Positions 23,865 through 35,980 of a stretch of DNA of 64,000 nt are shown in pieces. The notes below the pieces were generated by a model. That model worked only from the letters and a program-made list of their open reading frames with translations, ran no database searches and was not told the DNA's origin. Position 1 is the first letter of the stretch. Each line of letters starts with the position of its first letter. Both the position numbers and the translations under genes were made by a program. Origin of the DNA: Megalobrama amblycephala (Eukaryota; Chordata; Actinopteri; Cypriniformes; Xenocyprididae); assembly GCF_018812025.1 (NCBI RefSeq), contig NC_063044.1, positions 44,297,330-44,361,329 on the forward strand. The letters are read 5' to 3'.

Positions 23865-24135
23865 ACACTGAAATCCTATGGCGAAACGCCTGCTTATATA
23901 GCCCTATACCCCGCCCATTTCGGCGGGAATATTCGCGCGCTTTGTCGCCATAGGCCGCGCAGCTATGCCGCGCCGCCATTGGTTCAACAACTTGTCTATG
24001 AGTGAACCAATGACGGTGCAGTTACACTGCGTTATTGAAAAAGGCTTCAGCAGCGGGGAAAAAGGGAGACCTTTCCCCATACGCAGTACTCGTTCCGTAT
24101 CTCAGGGAACCGAGGTTACGTTAGTAACCGAGTAC
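23865..24135 (+). repeat. right inverted terminal repeat of the DIRS element
   Basis: The core 23865-24089 mirrors the left repeat. The outer 46 bases include a right-end extension (CGGTTACTAACG complement) that the left end lacks but the internal complementary region matches. Confidence 0.92.
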
Positions 24136-24162
24136 GTTTTTTAGAACACTGTGACGGGTTAA

Positions 24163-24204
24163 CCAGCTATTGACCAGTTTAGACCAGCTAAAACCATCTA
24201 CCAT
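24163..24204. repeat. right arm of the split fold-back element surrounding the DIRS insertion
   Basis: This carries repeated ACCAGCT/GACCAGTTTAGACCAGC motifs and pairs with the left arm at 17448-17482. Related ACCAGC...CTGGTCTAAG motifs also occur near 26070-26130, so the family is dispersed. Confidence 0.5.
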
Positions 24205-24249
24205 ATTATTATTATTATTTTTTCAACTGGCTAATCATAGTCGATAAAA

Positions 24250-25363
24250 TCCCCATTTCCACTATCAGGGCAATAATTAAGAAGTTTCAATTAACTAAAG
24301 ATGTTACAAATCTGCCTGTAAGAGGACATGTTTCTAAATCTTCCTAATGCGTGGTGAGGAGGAAAGTTTGAGTGGACAAAGACTCTCCAAGGATCACAGC
24401 TGGAGAATTACAGAGATTATTTGAGTCTTGAGTCTCAGAAAGCGTAAAAAAAAAAATCAAACAGCACCTACATCCCCACAAGATGTTCGGGAGGGTTTCA
24501 AGAAAAATCCTTTGCTCTCATCCAGAAACAATCTCCAGCATATTCAGTTGTCAGACACGACTGGAACTTCAAACGGGACCGGCTTCTATGGTCAGATGAA
24601 ACTAAAAAAAAGAGCTTTTTGGCAGCAAACCCACCAGATGGGTTTGGTGCACACATGGATAAAAAGTACCCCATGTCCACAGTTAAATATACTGCTGGAT
24701 CTTTAATGTTGTGGGCCTATTTTTCTGCTGGAAGTCCTGGACATCTTGTTCAGATACATGGTATCATGGATTCTACCAAATATCAACAGATAAAAAATCA
24801 AAACCTGACCGCTTCTGCTAGAAATCCAATAATGGGCCGTGGTTGAATCTTCCATCAGGACAATGAAAACAAACATCAAAACCAACACAAAAATGTGTCA
24901 CTGAGCACAAAATGAAGCTTCTGCCATGGTCGTCCCAGTGACCTGACCTGAACCCTAAAGAAAATGAGTGGAGTGAACTGAAGAAGAAGCACCACATGGA
25001 GCTGGAATCTGAAGGTTCTGGAGAGATTCTGCATGAAGGAATGGTCTCTGATCTCTTGTCAGGTGTTCTCCAAACTCATCAGGCATTATAGAAGAAGAGT
25101 GAGAGATTTTTCTTGGCAAAAGGAGGTTACAAAAAGTATTGAATAAAAGGGTGCCAATAATAGTGGCCAACGTGTTTTGGATATAAACATTTATTTCATA
25201 ATGTGACTTTCCCCCCACTTTCAATTCTTTTTCTTCAATGAAAGGTTAGATTTTTGCTAAGTTTATGAATTAAAGATCAAAAGGATAAACAATGCAGATT
25301 TATTTTTACAGCCATCTTTGATCATATTTACCAAGGGTGCCAATAATTCTGACCACCACTGTA
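24250..25363 (+). pseudogene. Tc1/mariner-like transposase remnant
   Basis: Frame-shifted pieces of a Tc1-type transposase are readable in order: an N-terminal fragment (KFQLTKDVTNLPVRG), a middle part (NPLLSSRNNLQHIQLSD), then GSLMLWAYFSAGSPGHLVQ and IMDSTKYQQIKNQNLTASAR of the catalytic domain, followed by a decayed ...PDLNPKENEW-like DDE end. Many frameshifts and stops disrupt it. The right end carries an ITR (CAATAATTCTGACCACCACTG up to about 25363); the matching left ITR was not found, so the copy is 5' truncated. It ends before the septin9 MITEs further right. Confidence 0.8.
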
Positions 25364-27130
25364 TTTTATAAACTTTTCCTGTCTCTATTTTAACTCCCTA
25401 TTAGACTTTTAATCCCCCACACATCTACTCGAAATGTCTGATCATCAATATTTTTATTGACCAGTATTTTTACTGTCTTAACCAACTCTGTGCAAAAACT
25501 TTTGGATTGGTGTTAAACCAAGGTAAACCAATGCTCGTAACAATCATCCATTCAAGTTCTGCGGCTTAGCAAGGGTTAACTTCAGGCATATTATAAGGTT
25601 TCATAAATGAGAACTTTAATATCCTCTCAGTTACAGATAGCCATAAACTTCAGTCATGTGACTGCTCACCATAACACATGCACATAGCACGTTTCCAGGG
25701 AGTATATCAATATGTTTTCACTTCCAAAGTAGAGCCATGAATTTCAGAAGTTATGAGCTTCATTTATTAAGCCCATTTCCTTATGCGGAGGCCAGCACTG
25801 AATAGAGGGAAGTCATTTATTGCTATGTCCCCAATCTCAAGCCTTCTCTGAAAGAATGAAAACGGCATTAGGCTGTATGTGATGTGATGTCATTGGCAGG
25901 AGGCACTGCTAGCAGATAGCATCTCTTATTTGTTTTGCTCTGGGAGCCGCTAATCTGCTAAAAAGGCTAGCATATGTTGTTCACTTGTTTCCAAATAGGA
26001 TTCTTAACTAGCAAGGCATTTTTAGTGAGCGAGCTTTAACAAAAGTTGGTTGACAAGCATCACCAGCTAAGTTTAAAACTGTGCTAGTTCATCAGGTAGA
26101 CCAGCCAGGAAATTCATGCTGGTCTAAGCTTTTTTTTTTTTTTTTTTTAGCAGTACTGAAAGGTTTTCCCCATCTTCATGTGAAACTTACCATAGAATTG
26201 ATAAGCATTTGCTTGTTTATTTACTAGTCGTTACCTGAAGCTAAGACTTTGTGAATATAGCAGTGAGATGCTTTTCCAACCCTGAGCTAACGTTGCACAG
26301 AACCACACTATAAAGTGCATACTTCTCTTTATAGTGTGGTCAGTCCTGCCTTTACATTCTGCAAATAGCCACGCTTGATGATGAATTTAGAGACAACACT
26401 TATAGCTTTACATGCAGCAACATGAAAGTGGTTTGGTCGCAGTATAATGTGCTTTCCTGTGCTGATGTTTGATTTGTTAGCAATGAAATGAGTCCCATCT
26501 GAAATAGTTGTCATGTGTCCATAAAATGACCAAAAGCTGCCAATTTAAGTCATCCAGAGCACCCTGTTCTTAGACTATGACAATTCTAGACTAGCCAAGT
26601 ATTTATGTTTCTCTAAACGAGTCCTGCTGGATTGCAAACACATAAACCAATATGTTTCTATCTGTCTCAATCATCCAAGCACTCTCGTTCCAGTGTTTAC
26701 TTGTGAATGACACTGAATGTGTCTGAATTGGTTTAGTCTCAGCCTGAGACCGCTGACAGACTGTTGCCTACCACACACAAAACTGGAAAATAAGATTTGC
26801 TGGCTTAGTAGCAAAGGGAACAAAATATCCACAAGCAAAACAGGATAGTATTTAATCAATTGTTTGTTTGTTTATTTACGGTTGCATTTTTTTTTTTACT
26901 AAATCAATCCATTTGCTAAGACTGCTGCACCTTTATTTAAATATTTTTTTCATACCAGTTTCAGATAACTCCGCCCCTTAAAGGCACATAACAAAAATCT
27001 GTCACTTTATAATTAGAGATTCGCAATATTTTAGTACTAATGATAAATTGTTTTTAAACTGATCATACCATTCTTAATAGTATATTTAATTGTTCATGCT
27101 CACTATTTTTACATTTAGATTAGGCCTACC
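25364..27130. other. intron sequence with a T-run and minor repeat fragments
   Basis: Contains ACCAGC/CTGGTCTAAG motifs near 26070-26130 that match the split fold-back arms at 17.45 and 24.18 kb, a T19 run at about 26131, and a short palindrome at 26308-26340 (CACTATAAAG...CTTTATAGTG). Otherwise featureless. Confidence 0.4.
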
Positions 27131-27992
27131 TTTGCCGTCATCTAACTCATGTCGTTCTACACCCGTAAGACGTTTGTTCATCTTCAGAACACAAATTAAG
27201 ATATTTTTGATAAAATCCGATGGCTCAGTGAGGCCTCCATTGACAGCAAGATAATTAACACTTTCAATGCCCAGAGAGCTACTAAAGACATATTTAAAAC
27301 AGTTCATGTGACTACAGTGGTTCAACCTTAATGTTATGAAGTGTCGAGAATACTTTTTGTGCGCCAAAAAACAAACAAACAAAATAACGAGTTTATTCCA
27401 CAGTTTCTAAAGATGGGCAATTTCAAAATTTCATGAAGCTTCGAAGCTTTACAAATCTTTTGTTTCGAATCAGTGGTTCGGAGCGTGTATCAAACTGCCA
27501 AAGTCATGTGATTTCAGTAAACGAGGCTTCATTACATCATAAGTGTTTCGAAATTTCAATGGTTCACCACTGGGGGGTGTGACTTTGGCAGTTTGATACA
27601 CACTCCGAACCACTGATTCGAAACAAAAGATTCGTAAAGCTTCAAAGCTTCATGAAGCAGTGTTTTGAAATCGCCCATCACTAGATATTGTTGAATAAAG
27701 TCGCTATTTTGTTTTTTTTTGGTGCACAAAAAATATTCTTGTCTCTTCATAACATTAAGGTTGAACCACTGTAGTCACATGAACTGATTTAAATATGTCT
27801 TTAGTAGCTTTCTGGGCATCTGAAAATGTTAATTATCTTGCTGTCAATGGAGGCCTCACTAAGCCATTGGATTTTATCAAAAATTTCTTAATTTGTGTTC
27901 TGAAGATGAACGAAGGTCTTATGGGTGTGGAACGACATGAGGGTGAGTAATTAATGACAGAATTTTCATTTTTGGGTGAACTAACCCTTTAA
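27131..27992. mobile_element. TTAA-type fold-back element, GGTGAACTAACCC family
   Basis: Long inverted arms (for example GAGGCCTCCATTGACAGCAAG at 27231 against CTTGCTGTCAATGGAGGCCTC at 27838) end in GGTGAACTAACCCTTTAA at the right; the left end has decayed. The element at 46325-47025 is a shorter relative. Confidence 0.7.
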
Positions 27993-28416
27993 TCTCAAAT
28001 CTCAAAATGAATGTCGTTTAATATATTATGTTATGATGCCTAAATTCACTAAATTCATTTTTTTATTTTATTTACACAAAATAGTATAGAATTTTAATAT
28101 CAGCCAATTATTGTTTTTAGCCATAACGTGAAAATATTTAATGGCTTATGGCTTATCAGTATCGTCCAGAATTTGTCCCTGTCTTAGATGGTTCTAGGCC
28201 ACAATAAGTTTATTCCAACATCTGGACTTGTCAAAAACACATACACAAAAATAAGCTCCATTCAGGTTCGTAAACATACGTCTTAAATAGAGAGAACTCT
28301 ACGTCTGGCAAACCCTCCATTTTCGGCACCCACAGAATTCAGCGCTTTCTGTGGAATTTCCTCCTTAGTTTGTCTGTAAGTTTTAGCTCAAAGCCAGAGC
28401 ACACTGTCTGCCTCTT

Positions 28417-28448
<32 letters not shown>

Positions 28449-30718
28449 ATCCATGCACTCCTTTGGACAAAAGCATCTCTTTCTGTCAAAGTATATATCA
28501 TGAAGAAGCAGCCAGGTGCACAGCCAAAGCTTCTCATCCGGGTGAGCCAGGTCATCAGCTTACTTATGAAGACCACCCTGACCTGACCTGCATGTCATTC
28601 CTCGTCCTCTGACCTCCCGATATTTGGCTTAAAACTATTTCTGTGACTCAATAAGTGATGACACTGAAAAAGCCAGACAAGTGGGAATGCGTCTTGTCTA
28701 TGAGAGGCTTGTGTGTTTGTCAGGGTCTCTCGCAGCTGGATGAGAGGTGTTGAGAGAGGAAAGGGGGAAGGGGGGGGGGATGACAGAGCAAATCAATGCC
28801 AGGAGCACGATGATGAAAAAAATGAAAGAAAGAAACAGAGACGTGAAGCTCGCGGAGGTGGGCAGGATGAACGGACGGCAGCCAGGTGTGATCCTCATAG
28901 CCACGGTCAGTGTGCTGATGGTTATTGTTGCTTTCGTGTTAGTGCAGTGAGGACGTTTCCTGTCATGCATGACCGTTTGTGTGTACAGCCCACAGAAAAG
29001 AGTGAATAGCACGTACTGTGTATGACAGATACACACACAGAGCTGCAGACGGCCACATGACCTCCGTGACACAACCACAGCACACTCGGATATAGAAACA
29101 GAGACTCCAGATTCACATTGACCATTCGCACTTTATAATAACATTTAAAAGTAATAGAACTATTTCAAAAGTATCTGCTCAATGTTTTGTACTTTAAAAC
29201 AACATTTTCTTTTTAAAATTCGAGACAATCCTATAAAAAAAAATGAACACAAACCTTCAAAGTCTGAGATTATTCCCTCCAAATGTGGATTGACAGTGGA
29301 ATCAGACATTTTGAAGCTGAATCTGCGGGATCAAAGCAACCTTTCCCAGTAAGGCGAAACTCTCACAGACTTGGTGCTCTCCAGCTCCCAAACAAATCCC
29401 AAATTAGGAGGTAACAGGGGGAGGAAAAAAGAGAAAGCGATCAGAGCGGTCCCCAGATCCAAGCCCACGACTTTCTTAAAGGACCAACTAAGTTTTTCCC
29501 ACTTCCTCCAGCTCTCTGAACGCAGCAAACCTCAGAATGAGAAACTGATGACAACCCCCCACCCCCTCTCGCTCTCTCACTCTCTCATTCCTGCCCTCTC
29601 TCCTCCCTCTCTCACTCTGACCGAGTTGTTTGCTTCTAACGTGAGTTATTTGAGTGAATGCTCAAATTGTACTTTCCAACACGCCCCCGTACACCCTGAA
29701 ACGAGGCTCTTTTGCAATCGTAAAAGAGATAACGTGATTATTTTTAGATGAAACCCATTCAGATTGAGAAGTGGAGGGCAACGGCGGTACATATTTCATC
29801 AGAATCCCTGAGGAGTGCACGTCTGCGCTTGCGGCTTCCCCAGTAGTTTCCTGAATTTGAGCACACGTCTATTGCCTGAGGCCACCAGCGCTCCTCGTAT
29901 AGTAGAGAGGAGGATGGGTTGAGGCCACAGGGTGTGATAAATCAGTGACCTCATCTTTAGTTCGGACTCCATCAGGGCTGCATTTCTGCCCACACCTTCT
30001 GCTGAACCGACAGCACATGTGTGCATTTCATCCAGACATTAACGGCATTAACGTGCACTGGCTACCAAGTTGAAGAGCTGGTTTTGTTTACAGATTGAAT
30101 CTGCTAACTGCAGATCTGGTGTTGTATGACTGGTTTGTTGGGTTTTTTTGCATCTCCCAGAAGGAAATCTGTTTTGTTTGGAACATGACTGATCGGAAAC
30201 ACTATGAAATGGTGGGTTACATGCTGCACTGAGGCCTGAAGTGTCATGGGCTAGAGCCTACAAAAACAGGAAAGTCAAGCTGTATGCGACTAATCATACA
30301 GCAGATTTCACAGTTCTTCAGGCATGTCTAATGCAAACACCAGGCCTTCTGTATACAGACTTGTAAACACGCATATACACACCACACAAATCCGGTAAGG
30401 GGGAAGATGACGAGGTGCTGTTAAATGTATAGGAACAATCTGAAAAGTTTCAGGGGGTACATGGTATTAACCTGGTCAGCCTGACTCATGAATATTAATT
30501 AGCTGAAGTACTACTGTACACCCAGAAATCCTTGCTCATTTGCTAAACTATTCAGAAGTGAGCATAATTCAGTTATATTTCAGATTTAACAATATTACTC
30601 TACTGTAGTCATTCGTTTATGTCCTTTTTCTAGCTGTTTTTAGGTATATTTAGTATTTCTGATGTCAGTTTTGTCAAGTTTTTTTTTTGTGCTTTTAAGT
30701 GTCAGTAACGACATTAAT
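27993..30718. other. GC-richer, mostly unique intron block
   Basis: Contains (TCTC)n tracts near 28431-28450 and 29566-29620. Its base composition differs from the surrounding AT-rich repeats and little of it resembles known repeats, so it may hold regulatory DNA. A 56-codon ATG frame at 28780-28950 ends in a hydrophobic segment but has no other support. Confidence 0.35.
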
Positions 30719-31616
30719 AATAATACAAACCATTTCTATTTCAAATAAATGCTGTTTTTTAAACTTTCTATTCATCCAAGAATCCTGAAAAAATTTATGT
30801 TTCCACAAAAATATTAAGCAGCAAAAACACAACTGATTATTACTCATAATAAGAAGAAATGTTACATGACATGATTTTTCATGAGCATAATGATTTCTGA
30901 AGAAACATGTGACACTGAAGACTGGATTAAAGGCGCACTGTGTACATTTTAGCGGCATCTACCTTCCGAGAAGCTACGGTGGCCGTCTGGCCGACACAAG
31001 ACAAAGATGTCATCATCTGAGACAGCAGAATGAAGCTGTGTGAAGCAATGAGGTTTCTTCTTACTTCTAACAAAGAACGGTCTCTGCTTCTAATAAACCA
31101 GGCAACTACTACTACTACTACTACTACTACTTTGTGCGTATTCAATGTAGTGACGATGCAAGCCTCTAAAAACATGAACGATTTAGAAAAACAAAATGGT
31201 GATGAAACGTGCTCTGTAGAGTGTTTGTCCGTTTAGGGCTGCTGTAGAAACATGCCGGCGCATAATGGCGACTTGACATGTAAGGGGACCCGCGGTGTAT
31301 GTGATAGAAATGGCTCATTCTATAGTAACAAAAAAATAACAGTTCATTATGTAAGGTCTTTATGTACCACAGAAAACATAGTTATGTATATTATATTGCA
31401 TTTCTGTCAATAGATCCTCCCAAATTTTGGCTGCTGGAAATTCAGCTTTTCTAACACAGGAATAACTTACATTTTAGAATATTACAATTAAAAAACTATT
31501 TTAAATTGTAGTAATAATTTATAAAATTATTGTTTTTACTGCATTTATAATCAAATAAATGCATCCTTGGTGAGCAATAAAGACTTTCAAAAACATTTTT
31601 AAAAGTCTAAGGGACC
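30719..31616. repeat. decayed ACTACCGTTC-family fold-back split by a TTAA-type insertion
   Basis: Left part (30719-30926, ATAAATGCTGTTTTTTAAAC...GAAGACTGGA) and right part (about 31435-31616, GGAAATTCAGCTTTTCTAAC...) are contiguous in intact copies. The gap holds the element entered separately. Confidence 0.65.
30927..31434. mobile_element. TTAAAGGCGCACTGTGTAC element nested in the ACTACCGTTC repeat
   Basis: It begins with TTAA at 30927 and interrupts the host repeat at GACTGGA|...|AATTCAGC. It contains an (ACT)n microsatellite at 31107-31131. The right end is decayed. Confidence 0.5.
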
Positions 31617-33976
31617 CTAAGAAAAGTAGTGTAGATTTGCTACTTTTTATTAGCTTGTAATGTAGCAAACCGCTTTTTAAAAAATTGCTGGCTATGTAAT
31701 TTAACGGTCACCTGTGACACACAGCTCTAGACAACATTCACCCACCATCATAAGCTCAAAAATTCACAGAACTGGTCATTCATAAAATTAAAAAGAGCAG
31801 TATAACCACTAGATGTCGCTATAACACACAAAATATGTGCAAACGATTGTGGAATTTGACACTCGTCTGAGAATTTCAGACTGAATTCTAGCACCTCCTG
31901 CATGCAAAAATTGAAATGAAATAATTAACACTGGTGAGATCTCACATGCTATATTATGAAGAGCTGTACCAGGCTGAGAGAGGCTTCTGGAAACACAAAC
32001 TGCCTGAAGCCATAACTCATTTAACATAGCAAAGAGAGAGATATCCTTGACACTGGAAAATGTAAACAATCACTTCAGTATTAGCTTCCATTTAGGTGAT
32101 CTACGTTGCATTTGTGTTGCTAATTCTCCTGATGTGTATAAATTGTCTGCTGAACTCTGATTTTAGGAGCAAAGTAGAGCTACGGTGTCCTTTTCCTCCT
32201 CCCTGAGCCTCTGCATGTTTACACACTGCCTCAGATCACCAGTCAGGCTATCTGCACTGCTGTCGTCTCCCAGGACCCCATAATACTCTCCAGCAACAGA
32301 ACATCTGGAGAGGGTCCCTAACACCCAGACTATAAGGGAGTTCACTCAGATTTACTCTTTCAGTGTGTTTCTTTGTCTTTGTCAGGTGAGTGTAGAAACG
32401 CAGCTTTACGCATAACTGCCAGTCTGCATGGAGAGGTTTAGCTTCAAATATTTATTTGTTACTCAACAGTGACTTTTTTTTTTTTATGGCTGCCCTTTTT
32501 AATAGAATTAGTCTGTTGACAGAAAATTTCCTTAATAAGCCAGAGCGAATTCTTCTGTGCTCTAAATCACTCACAAATCTTTTGACAGTTCGACAATCTC
32601 TATTCAAGTTTTCACAAAATATTGTTTTCATGCCTTTTGCAAGACATTGCACCATGTCATGCTTTTCATCTTCAGAAAGATATTTCTTCCTCCTCATATT
32701 GAACTGTGGCTTGCATATTGCAACCTCTTTAAATAGGTTTTTCCATTTACCATTTTTATATGCGTGTGTGTGTTCTTGTATATGTGGTTTATTAAGACAC
32801 AAATGAGTATAATGGCATGGGTATTACAACATAAACATGGTTTATGAGGAAACTCCCTGTGTTCTCGTAAACCAAATGGCTTAAAAAACATACCAAAAAG
32901 GTGTTGTTTTTTTTTATTATTATTATTCAAAAATGCAGAAAGTTTTCTGTGATGGGCAGGGTTAGTGTAGGGGGATATAATATACAGTTTGTACAGTCTA
33001 AAAACCATTACACCTATGGAGAGTCCCTGTAATCCGCATATACAAGTATTTGTGTGTGCTATGTGTATAAAAAACATTTAAATACTATTTTTTCTATTTT
33101 ATAAAAATTTAGTTAATAAATAAATAAATTATTATTATTACTATTATAATGGGTCGCAATTTGAACCATTCATCACAGGTACCCCTTCAAAAATAAATAA
33201 ATAAGTAAACATTATTGCATGACAACCCTGAAATGGTCTACTGAATTGTAAGCGGCTCAGTTTACCAGTTCACCTCACACCCGAAGCTTTCCATATGCGT
33301 GAGTGCTACCTTCACGAGATATTGTTTGCATGTAAACAGGAAGGCCGTTTCCACTTTAAACATGCACACACCAAAGGGGTCCCGCTGAAGGTTATTTTTG
33401 CTTTAATTTACAAGTTTCTCTGTCTCTCTTCCTTTTTTGGCCTTGTTTGAAGGAGTTTTATAAAGTACATGATGTTTTATACATGTGAGGCCCTGGTGAC
33501 AACTCCTACTTTTTTAGCTGATGTTGACAGAGAAGAGAGGTTGTTCATCCACAAGGATTTAACAACCCTTGGTATATTTACTTTTTTCAGAGCATAAATA
33601 ATAGGATTAAAGGATATTATATATTGATGTAGTAATGTATCATCTGCTATATTCTATTCAAATGCGGGGTCAGCAACTGACTGTACTAAGTGAGAAGTGT
33701 TTATCTTATAGGTGTGGTAATGCTACACACTAGCCCAACAAATATGGCCAACAGGATATGATGGATAGGAGGGCTCCTGAATTTAATAAATAATAAATCT
33801 CAAATGTTCAAACTCAAAAATATGGAAGCCCATTTCAGCCACACAATAAAAAATCATGCCTTGGTAAATCTTAATTATGACATAAAAAGTCAAAGTTATC
33901 ACATAGAAAGTCATAATCTCATTTTTTTAATCTCAGTCAAAATTACAATTTAGTCCCTCAGTTTCACAGACAAGGC
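31617..33976. other. intron with a Tc1 fragment and TG-rich dispersed repeat
   Basis: Besides the Tc1 remnant (32455-32720), 32758-33080 holds a cyprinid-type repeat (GTGTGTTCTTGTATATGTGG...GGTTTATGAGG) whose start reappears at 48764-48815. The rest is AT-rich. Confidence 0.4.
32455..32720 (-). pseudogene. fragment of a Tc1-like transposase (N-terminal DNA-binding part)
   Basis: On the minus strand RRKKYLSEDEKHDMVQCLAK and DCRTVKRFVSDLEHRRIRSG resemble the helix-turn-helix (paired-like) domain of Tc1 transposases. It then runs into a poly-lysine (A-rich) stretch and stops; the catalytic domain is absent nearby. The plus-strand frame over the same bases is a shadow. Confidence 0.65.
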
Positions 33977-34275
33977 TTAAAGGATTAGTTCACTTTCAAA
34001 TAAAAATTTCCTGATAATTTACTCACCCCCATGTCATCCAAGATGTTCATGTCCTTCTTTCTTCAGTCGAAAAGAAATTAAGGTTTTTGATGAAAACATT
34101 CCAGGATTTTTCTCCCTATAGTGGACGTCAATGGACTCCAGACGGTTGAAGGTCAAAATTACAGTTTCAGTGCAGCTTCAAAGGGCTTTAAACGACACCA
34201 GACGAGGAATAAGGGTCTTATCTAGAGAAACGATGGGTCATTTTCGAAAAAAATAAAAAATTATATACATTTTAA

Positions 34276-35768
34276 CCCTCAGGGGTCTGAGGTTTTTTGG
34301 GGCCCTGGAGAAGGTTTGACATGCCCTGACATTTGTGCTTTTTTCAGTTGTTCATAAACATATTAATGGAAAAAGTGTCATTACACTGTATTCAGCACAA
34401 ACTAGGCTACAATAATATGTGAGGAACATGTATGTACGTTTGTGTTTTTGAAGGAATAACGTTTATGCGTGGTTACTGAAAAAGCAAAAAACTTAAGTCA
34501 CTGAAATAAAGCCAAAAAATATATATTAAATTTGTGTTCACAAGACTTCTGGTTATTGGAGGTTGTAGACTCGAGTTTTTGCTTCAAAATGAGGTAAAAA
34601 TTATGCTGCCTGCTTGTTCATATAAAACAATAGAGAGATTTAAATTTTCTAAAACATCTTTGGTCAAGAAACACAGTATGCGTGGAGGCGTGAATCATCA
34701 TGAATAATGGGTCATTTACACCTGAGAAGACAAAAGAATCGCATAAAGAGCTCTAATGTCCTGCATAAATAATGAGCTCTTTCAGACAGGTAGGCTGTGA
34801 AAAAATTATGTCTCAGCTCATCATGGTGTAAATCAAACATACAGGAAAAAACTGCAATACTGTGAAATATTATTACAATTTAAAATAATGGTATTCTATT
34901 ATATTCTTTAAAATGTAATGCATTTCTGTGATGCAAAGTGTCTGAACAGTTATGTTACTTCTATGGCATTTCATATAGACTTTTAGCTTAAAAGCATGCA
35001 CATTTGGAGAAATATTGATGGATTCTCATATGTTTGTCAATTTTCTATACAGAGGAGTAATATTTATTCAATATTTATTGTCTTCACTATGAACGCTGGA
35101 TACTGTTTTCAATTCATACTTGCAGCCGGAGGGCGCTCTGTACACCTTTAGTCCACAAATCCATATAAAGAAGAAGAAGAACCAGGAACTAACTGCATGT
35201 CTTCTAGAGCTCGCTAACCATGGCTTTAACATCCAGATAAACACTTTTCAAGACAATAAATACACGATTGAGACGATGTATGCATGTGTTGCCTCAGTAT
35301 TTGCCTCTAAATAGTGCTCGTTCCGTGGGCGTGGCCGCATTAGCGTATAATAAGCTGAATCACCGGCATCTGACATGGCTCTCTTTTCATACAGATTACA
35401 TAAACACAGAATTTTTGTTTTCGATTTGACTTACACGATTTAAAACCTGACATTTCAACATTTTTCACAATTTTTTTGTGATTAGTATTCGCTAAGTTAC
35501 AGTTCATTTTCTGAGAACTATCAGATTGGAATTCGTTCAGAGGGAGACGAGAGATCACGCATCATGTTAGTTTTCTTAATTTTGCAAAAAGCACAACATT
35601 TTGTTTTTACTCTGAGTGTACACAAATGAAAGAAGATATTCAACAGATTAAAATGGTGTATAGCTCTTAATTGTATGTGCAACAGTGACAAAGTATTTTG
35701 AGTCTCTTTAACACTGGTTAGAAAAAAAACGCGGTGGTCACGCCGGCATGACCGCCGAACCCAGAGTG
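34276..35768. mobile_element. 1.5-kb TTAA-flanked element inside the fold-back
   Basis: It is bounded by TTAA at 34272-34275 and 35769-35772, with weakly inverted ends CCCTCAGGGGTCTGAGG and CCGCCGAACCCAGAGTG. TTAA targets are used by piggyBac and Kolobok transposons. No transposase is readable, so it is non-autonomous. Confidence 0.6.
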
Positions 35769-35772
35769 TTAA

Positions 35773-35980
35773 CCATAGACACTTGTCTTGAACTAGCTCT
35801 CTTCTTCTTCTCTAATAGAATTCTGGCAGTGTAGACACTGCTAAGTGTATTACTGCCCTCCACAGGTCAAAGTTTGAACTAAATTGTCATATACATTTAA
35901 GTATATAACAATAATTCTAATAGGGAAGAAGAAGAAGAAGAAGAAGAAGAAGAGAGCTAGTTCAAGACGAGCATCTATGG
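35773..35980. mobile_element. 208-bp TTAA-flanked MITE next to the 1.5-kb element
   Basis: TTAA at 35769-35772 and 35981-35984. The ends CCATAGACACTTGTCTTGAA and TTCAAGACGAGCATCTATGG are inverted, continuing into a GAA/TTC-rich stem (GAAGAA run about 35931-35952). Confidence 0.75.

Larger units (their letters stand above)
18308..24135 (+). mobile_element. DIRS-type tyrosine-recombinase retrotransposon, structurally complete
   Basis: All hallmarks of the DIRS1 group are visible: inverted terminal repeats rather than LTRs, an internal complementary region near the right end, and three overlapping frames for gag, RT/RNase H/methyltransferase-like and tyrosine recombinase (no DDE integrase). The borders are GTT at 18305-18307 and GTT at 24136-24138; the complement AAC also sits at the centre of the internal complementary region. 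Known replication uses RNA, the complementary region to template a circle, and recombinase-mediated integration at a short shared triplet. The repeats look identical by eye over 225 bp, so insertion is probably recent. It lies antisense to septin9 within its large intron. One apparent frameshift each in gag and pol suggests this copy is not autonomous, unless they are assembly errors. Confidence 0.93.

Noticed and set aside
28501..28545. Plus-strand ATG segment MKKQPGAQPKLLIR followed by GTGAGC, resembling a first exon
   Set aside because: No acceptor in phase with a sensible continuation was found downstream; it does not belong to septin9, which is on the other strand.
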